NCBI GenBank assembly: GCA_027022775.1
Contig: JALVXO010000232.1
Coordinates: 1 to 7,553, forward strand
Source: Campylobacteraceae bacterium
GTDB taxonomy: Bacteria > Campylobacterota > Campylobacteria > Campylobacterales > Sulfurovaceae
Direction of reading: 5' to 3'
DNA: 7,553 nt
This document shows, piece after piece, positions 6,610 through 7,553 of this stretch. Numbering within the stretch: position 1 is the stretch's first letter; every line of letters starts with the position of its first letter. The translations under genes were made by a program, and so were the position numbers. The notes under the pieces are model-generated. The model saw only the letters and a program-made list of their open reading frames with translations, searched no databases and had not been told where the DNA came from.

Positions 6610-6639
6610 ATATTAACAAACAAATATCTAATTTGTCAA
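6610..6639 (-). promoter_or_regulatory. leftward operon promoter
   Basis: On the minus strand TTGACA (6639-6634) is a perfect -35 and TAATAT (6615-6610) a good -10, separated by 18 bases. Transcription would start near 6603, about 20 bases before the HTH start codon. It is the only strong promoter seen for the ten-gene minus-strand series. Confidence 0.7.
6620..6636. promoter_or_regulatory. candidate repressor operator inside the leftward promoter
   Basis: The inverted repeat ACAAATATCTAATTTGT has 6-base arms (6620-6625 and 6631-6636) around 5 bases and lies between the -35 and -10 of the leftward promoter. The half-site ACAAAT recurs at 6713-6718 and 6734-6739 across the start region of the repressor gene. 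This fits control of both directions by the CI-like protein. It is a pattern-based prediction. Confidence 0.45.
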
Positions 6640-6642
6640 GTA

Positions 6643-6662
6643 TTTTTGTGGATTTTTGTGGA
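6643..6662. repeat. tandem 10-bp repeat in the divergent control region
   Basis: TTTTTGTGGA occurs twice in perfect tandem (6643-6652, 6653-6662) and starts a third time. The period is one helical turn, so a protein could bind both on one face. It sits just upstream of the -35 of the leftward promoter, a natural place for an activator such as the small HTH protein. Confidence 0.5.
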
Positions 6663-6696
6663 TTTTATTTTCTATTTTTTCCAAAACTAATACTTA

Positions 6697-6705
6697 TGGT
6701 ATAAT
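6697..6705 (+). promoter_or_regulatory. extended -10 promoter of the CI-like repressor
   Basis: TGG-TATAAT: a perfect -10 (6700-6705) with the extended TGN motif and no clear -35, but a T-rich run (6675-6680) upstream, the form common in Campylobacterota. The expected start point, near 6711-6713, is only about 5 bases before the ATG at 6717. That favours the second ATG at 6738 unless the message is nearly leaderless. Confidence 0.72.
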
Positions 6706-6737
6706 TTTGAGTACAAATGAACATACTAGGAATACAA

Positions 6738-7307
6738 ATGAATGAGGCAAGTGAACTAATTAATAAACTAAAAAAGTACTATAAGGTAGGAACTTCCCAG
6801 GAATTAGGAGAACAAATAGGGGTTGCCAAAACCACAATTAGTGGCTGGAAACAAAGAAACTCCGTAAATGCAATAAGAAGAAAAATTTATGAACTTGGTC
6901 TTCCGATAGACCTTGATAGAAGTAGCACTTCCATTGATGATGATATTAATGAAATATATTCTTTGATTATAGACAATGCAGCATATACGGCTAAACAAAA
7001 ACTTGTATGGAAACTTGATAATGATATTGTTACCGCTTTAAATGCCTACTTTGCAAAAGATATTTTGAAAGAAGTAATTAATGATCTTGCAAGTGATAAA
7101 GACAAATATACTCCAGAGAATATGAAAGATGCTTTTTTGGAAAGGTTAAAAGGCGTTGAAGCAGGGATCAAAACAAAAAAGGTAATCCTTTTGAGTCAAC
7201 TTTTAGAGAGATATTTTTCAAAACTTGAAGTGTATGCACTGGTTCATTACCCTGAAATTGTTTTTGACTACGCAGGATATTTCGGTCAAAGTAAATTTGA
7301 AAAATAG
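6738..7307 (+). CDS. CI-type phage repressor, short form without peptidase domain
   Basis: 189 residues from the chosen start at 6738; an in-frame ATG at 6717 would give 196. The 6738 ATG has AGGA (6728-6731) 6 bases upstream, while the 6717 ATG lies almost on the predicted transcription start. Residues about 5-45 fit the bacteriophage CI repressor helix-turn-helix family (INKLKKYYKVGTSQELGEQI followed by GVAKTTISGWKQR). The rest (60-189) is helical and charged. I see no LexA/S24-type Ala-Gly cleavage site or Ser-Lys catalytic pair, so direct RecA-driven self-cleavage is not expected. It is the only plus-strand gene, divergent from the operon, and more AT-rich than the transfer genes, hinting at a separate origin. 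Its likely role is to repress the leftward promoter and keep the element quiet. Confidence 0.82.
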   Translation: MNEASELINKLKKYYKVGTSQELGEQIGVAKTTISGWKQRNSVNAIRRKIYELGLPIDLDRSSTSIDDDINEIYSLIIDNAAYTAKQKLVWKLDNDIVTALNAYFAKDILKEVINDLASDKDKYTPENMKDAFLERLKGVEAGIKTKKVILLSQLLERYFSKLEVYALVHYPEIVFDYAGYFGQSKFEK

Positions 7308-7319
7308 TACAATATGATT

Positions 7320-7359
7320 CCACTTGGGGGAATTGAACCCAGTTCCCAAACTCAAGTGG
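7320..7359. repeat. 40-bp hairpin with a tRNA T-arm-like core
   Basis: CCACTTG (7320-7326) pairs perfectly with CAAGTGG (7353-7359), and inside it GGGAA (7328-7332) pairs with TTCCC (7343-7347) around a 10-base loop. It starts 12 bases after the repressor stop. Neither side has a T-run, so it is a poor intrinsic terminator. On the minus strand it contains GGGTTCAATTCCC, the shape of a tRNA or tmRNA T-loop, though outer stem pairs of a real T-arm are lacking. It may be a decayed tRNA/tmRNA end, or a protein-binding or processing structure. Confidence 0.45.
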
Positions 7360-7376
7360 TACACGAATTGGTACAC
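7357..7376. repeat. two direct copies of TGGTACAC
   Basis: TGGTACAC at 7357-7364 and 7369-7376, 12 bases apart. A related GTGTACACC is at 7497-7505. Short direct repeats near an element end could be arm-type sites for an integrase or excision factor. The recombinase itself is not in the window. Confidence 0.4.
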
Positions 7377-7404
7377 CCTAAGAGGTTGATAGCCACAAAG
7401 CACG

Positions 7405-7418
7405 CTATAGCGATATAG
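7405..7418. repeat. small hairpin with GCGA tetraloop
   Basis: CTATAGCGATATAG: 5-bp arms closing a GCGA loop, a stable GNRA type if transcribed. It lies between the direct repeats and the CCTCCACCA sequence. No known RNA family is recognised. Confidence 0.35.
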
Positions 7419-7426
7419 TTCGGTAG

Positions 7427-7441
7427 CCCTCACCTCCACCA
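7427..7441 (+). other. possible attachment-site remnant ending like a tRNA/tmRNA 3' end
   Basis: CCCTCACCTCCACCA reads like the 3' strand of an acceptor stem plus discriminator and CCA, preceded by GTTCGG at 7418-7423, which recalls a T-loop. No matching 5' stem GGAGGTG and no complete tRNA fold is present upstream in the window. This is the pattern left by integration into the 3' end of a tRNA or tmRNA gene, with the intact gene at the other end of the element. Weak evidence. Confidence 0.28.
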
Positions 7442-7469
7442 ATCTAGCAACTTCATTGCACCTATCTTC

Positions 7470-7521
7470 GGTCTCTTTTTTATTCGATGTACCGATGTGT
7501 ACACCTCATAAAAAATAGACC
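7470..7521. repeat. 23-bp imperfect inverted repeat with 6-bp centre
   Basis: Arms 7470-7492 and 7499-7521 match at 19 of 23 positions around the centre CGATGT. The arms contain GGTCT, a run of six T, and GTAC at the inner edge. The T-run in the left arm pairs with an A-run in the right arm, so it is not a classic terminator with a tail. Two arms around a 6-base centre is the geometry of a tyrosine recombinase core site, but bidirectional termination or another protein-binding role is possible. Confidence 0.5.
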
Positions 7522-7553
7522 AAATCCAAGCACAAGCAAGGCACTAGCTTAAA

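Larger units (their letters stand above)
7308..7553. other. non-coding right end
   Basis: No convincing coding gene is found in these 246 bases on either strand. A 34-codon plus frame at 7314-7418 and a minus frame at 7218-7442 lack a ribosome binding site and run over the hairpins. The region is dense in inverted and direct repeats (separate entries), which suggests an element boundary or recombination site rather than decayed coding DNA. Confidence 0.5.

Noticed and set aside
7320..7359. Hairpin as intrinsic terminator of the repressor gene
   Set aside because: No T-run follows the stem on either strand.
7314..7418. 34-codon plus-strand frame beginning MIPLGGIEP
   Set aside because: No ribosome binding site; the GGIEP part is what the reverse complement of a T-arm-like sequence always encodes.
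7218..7442. Minus-strand frame of 74 codons at the right end
   Set aside because: TTG start without ribosome binding site, runs across hairpins and antisense to the repressor end; looks like read-through of structured non-coding DNA.
1..7553. CRISPR array, rRNA or complete tRNA
   Set aside because: No regularly spaced long repeats and no complete cloverleaf or rRNA-like sequence were found on either strand.

Overview
The window is an almost gap-free block of a conjugative mobile element, probably an integrative and conjugative element or an integrated plasmid, from a Gram-negative bacterium. Campylobacterota is my best guess. The reasons are a signal-peptide and lipoprotein set of Gram-negative type, RP4-like (P-type) transfer genes, lysine-rich proteins, and an AT-rich promoter with an extended -10 (TGG-TATAAT). 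The host assignment is inference and cannot be proved from this sequence.

Layout. Ten genes lie on the minus strand, running from about 6582 down to base 1 and off the window: a small winged-HTH protein (xis/AlpA-like), a phage-type replisome organizer, an unknown 92-residue protein, TrbJ, a TrbK-like lipoprotein, TrbL, an unknown 80-residue protein, a ParA-type ATPase, TraJ, and the TraI relaxase (its C-terminal end lies beyond base 1). Spacing is very tight. Four junctions are 4-base ATGA overlaps and the longest gap is 28 bases, so this looks like one operon. A sigma70-like promoter lies in front of it (6610-6639). On the plus strand a single divergent gene encodes a CI-type phage repressor. 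The 130-odd bases between the two directions hold both promoters, an inverted repeat and several direct repeats that make good operator candidates. Bases 7308-7553 hold no convincing gene, but they contain a cluster of hairpins, inverted repeats and tRNA/tmRNA-like 3' end fragments. This would fit an attachment site or element end.

How it works together (inference). A phage-like control and replication module (repressor, small HTH protein, replisome organizer) sits directly upstream of, and probably drives, a plasmid-like transfer module: TrbJ/K/L parts of the type IV secretion channel, then the relaxosome genes TraJ and TraI with a ParA ATPase. Relief of repression would switch on replication and transfer together. 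The most notable non-coding signal is a helically phased cluster of GTTAC iterons inside the replisome organizer gene (5927-5972). It is best explained as the element's replication origin, embedded in its own initiator gene as in lambdoid and some Firmicutes phages.
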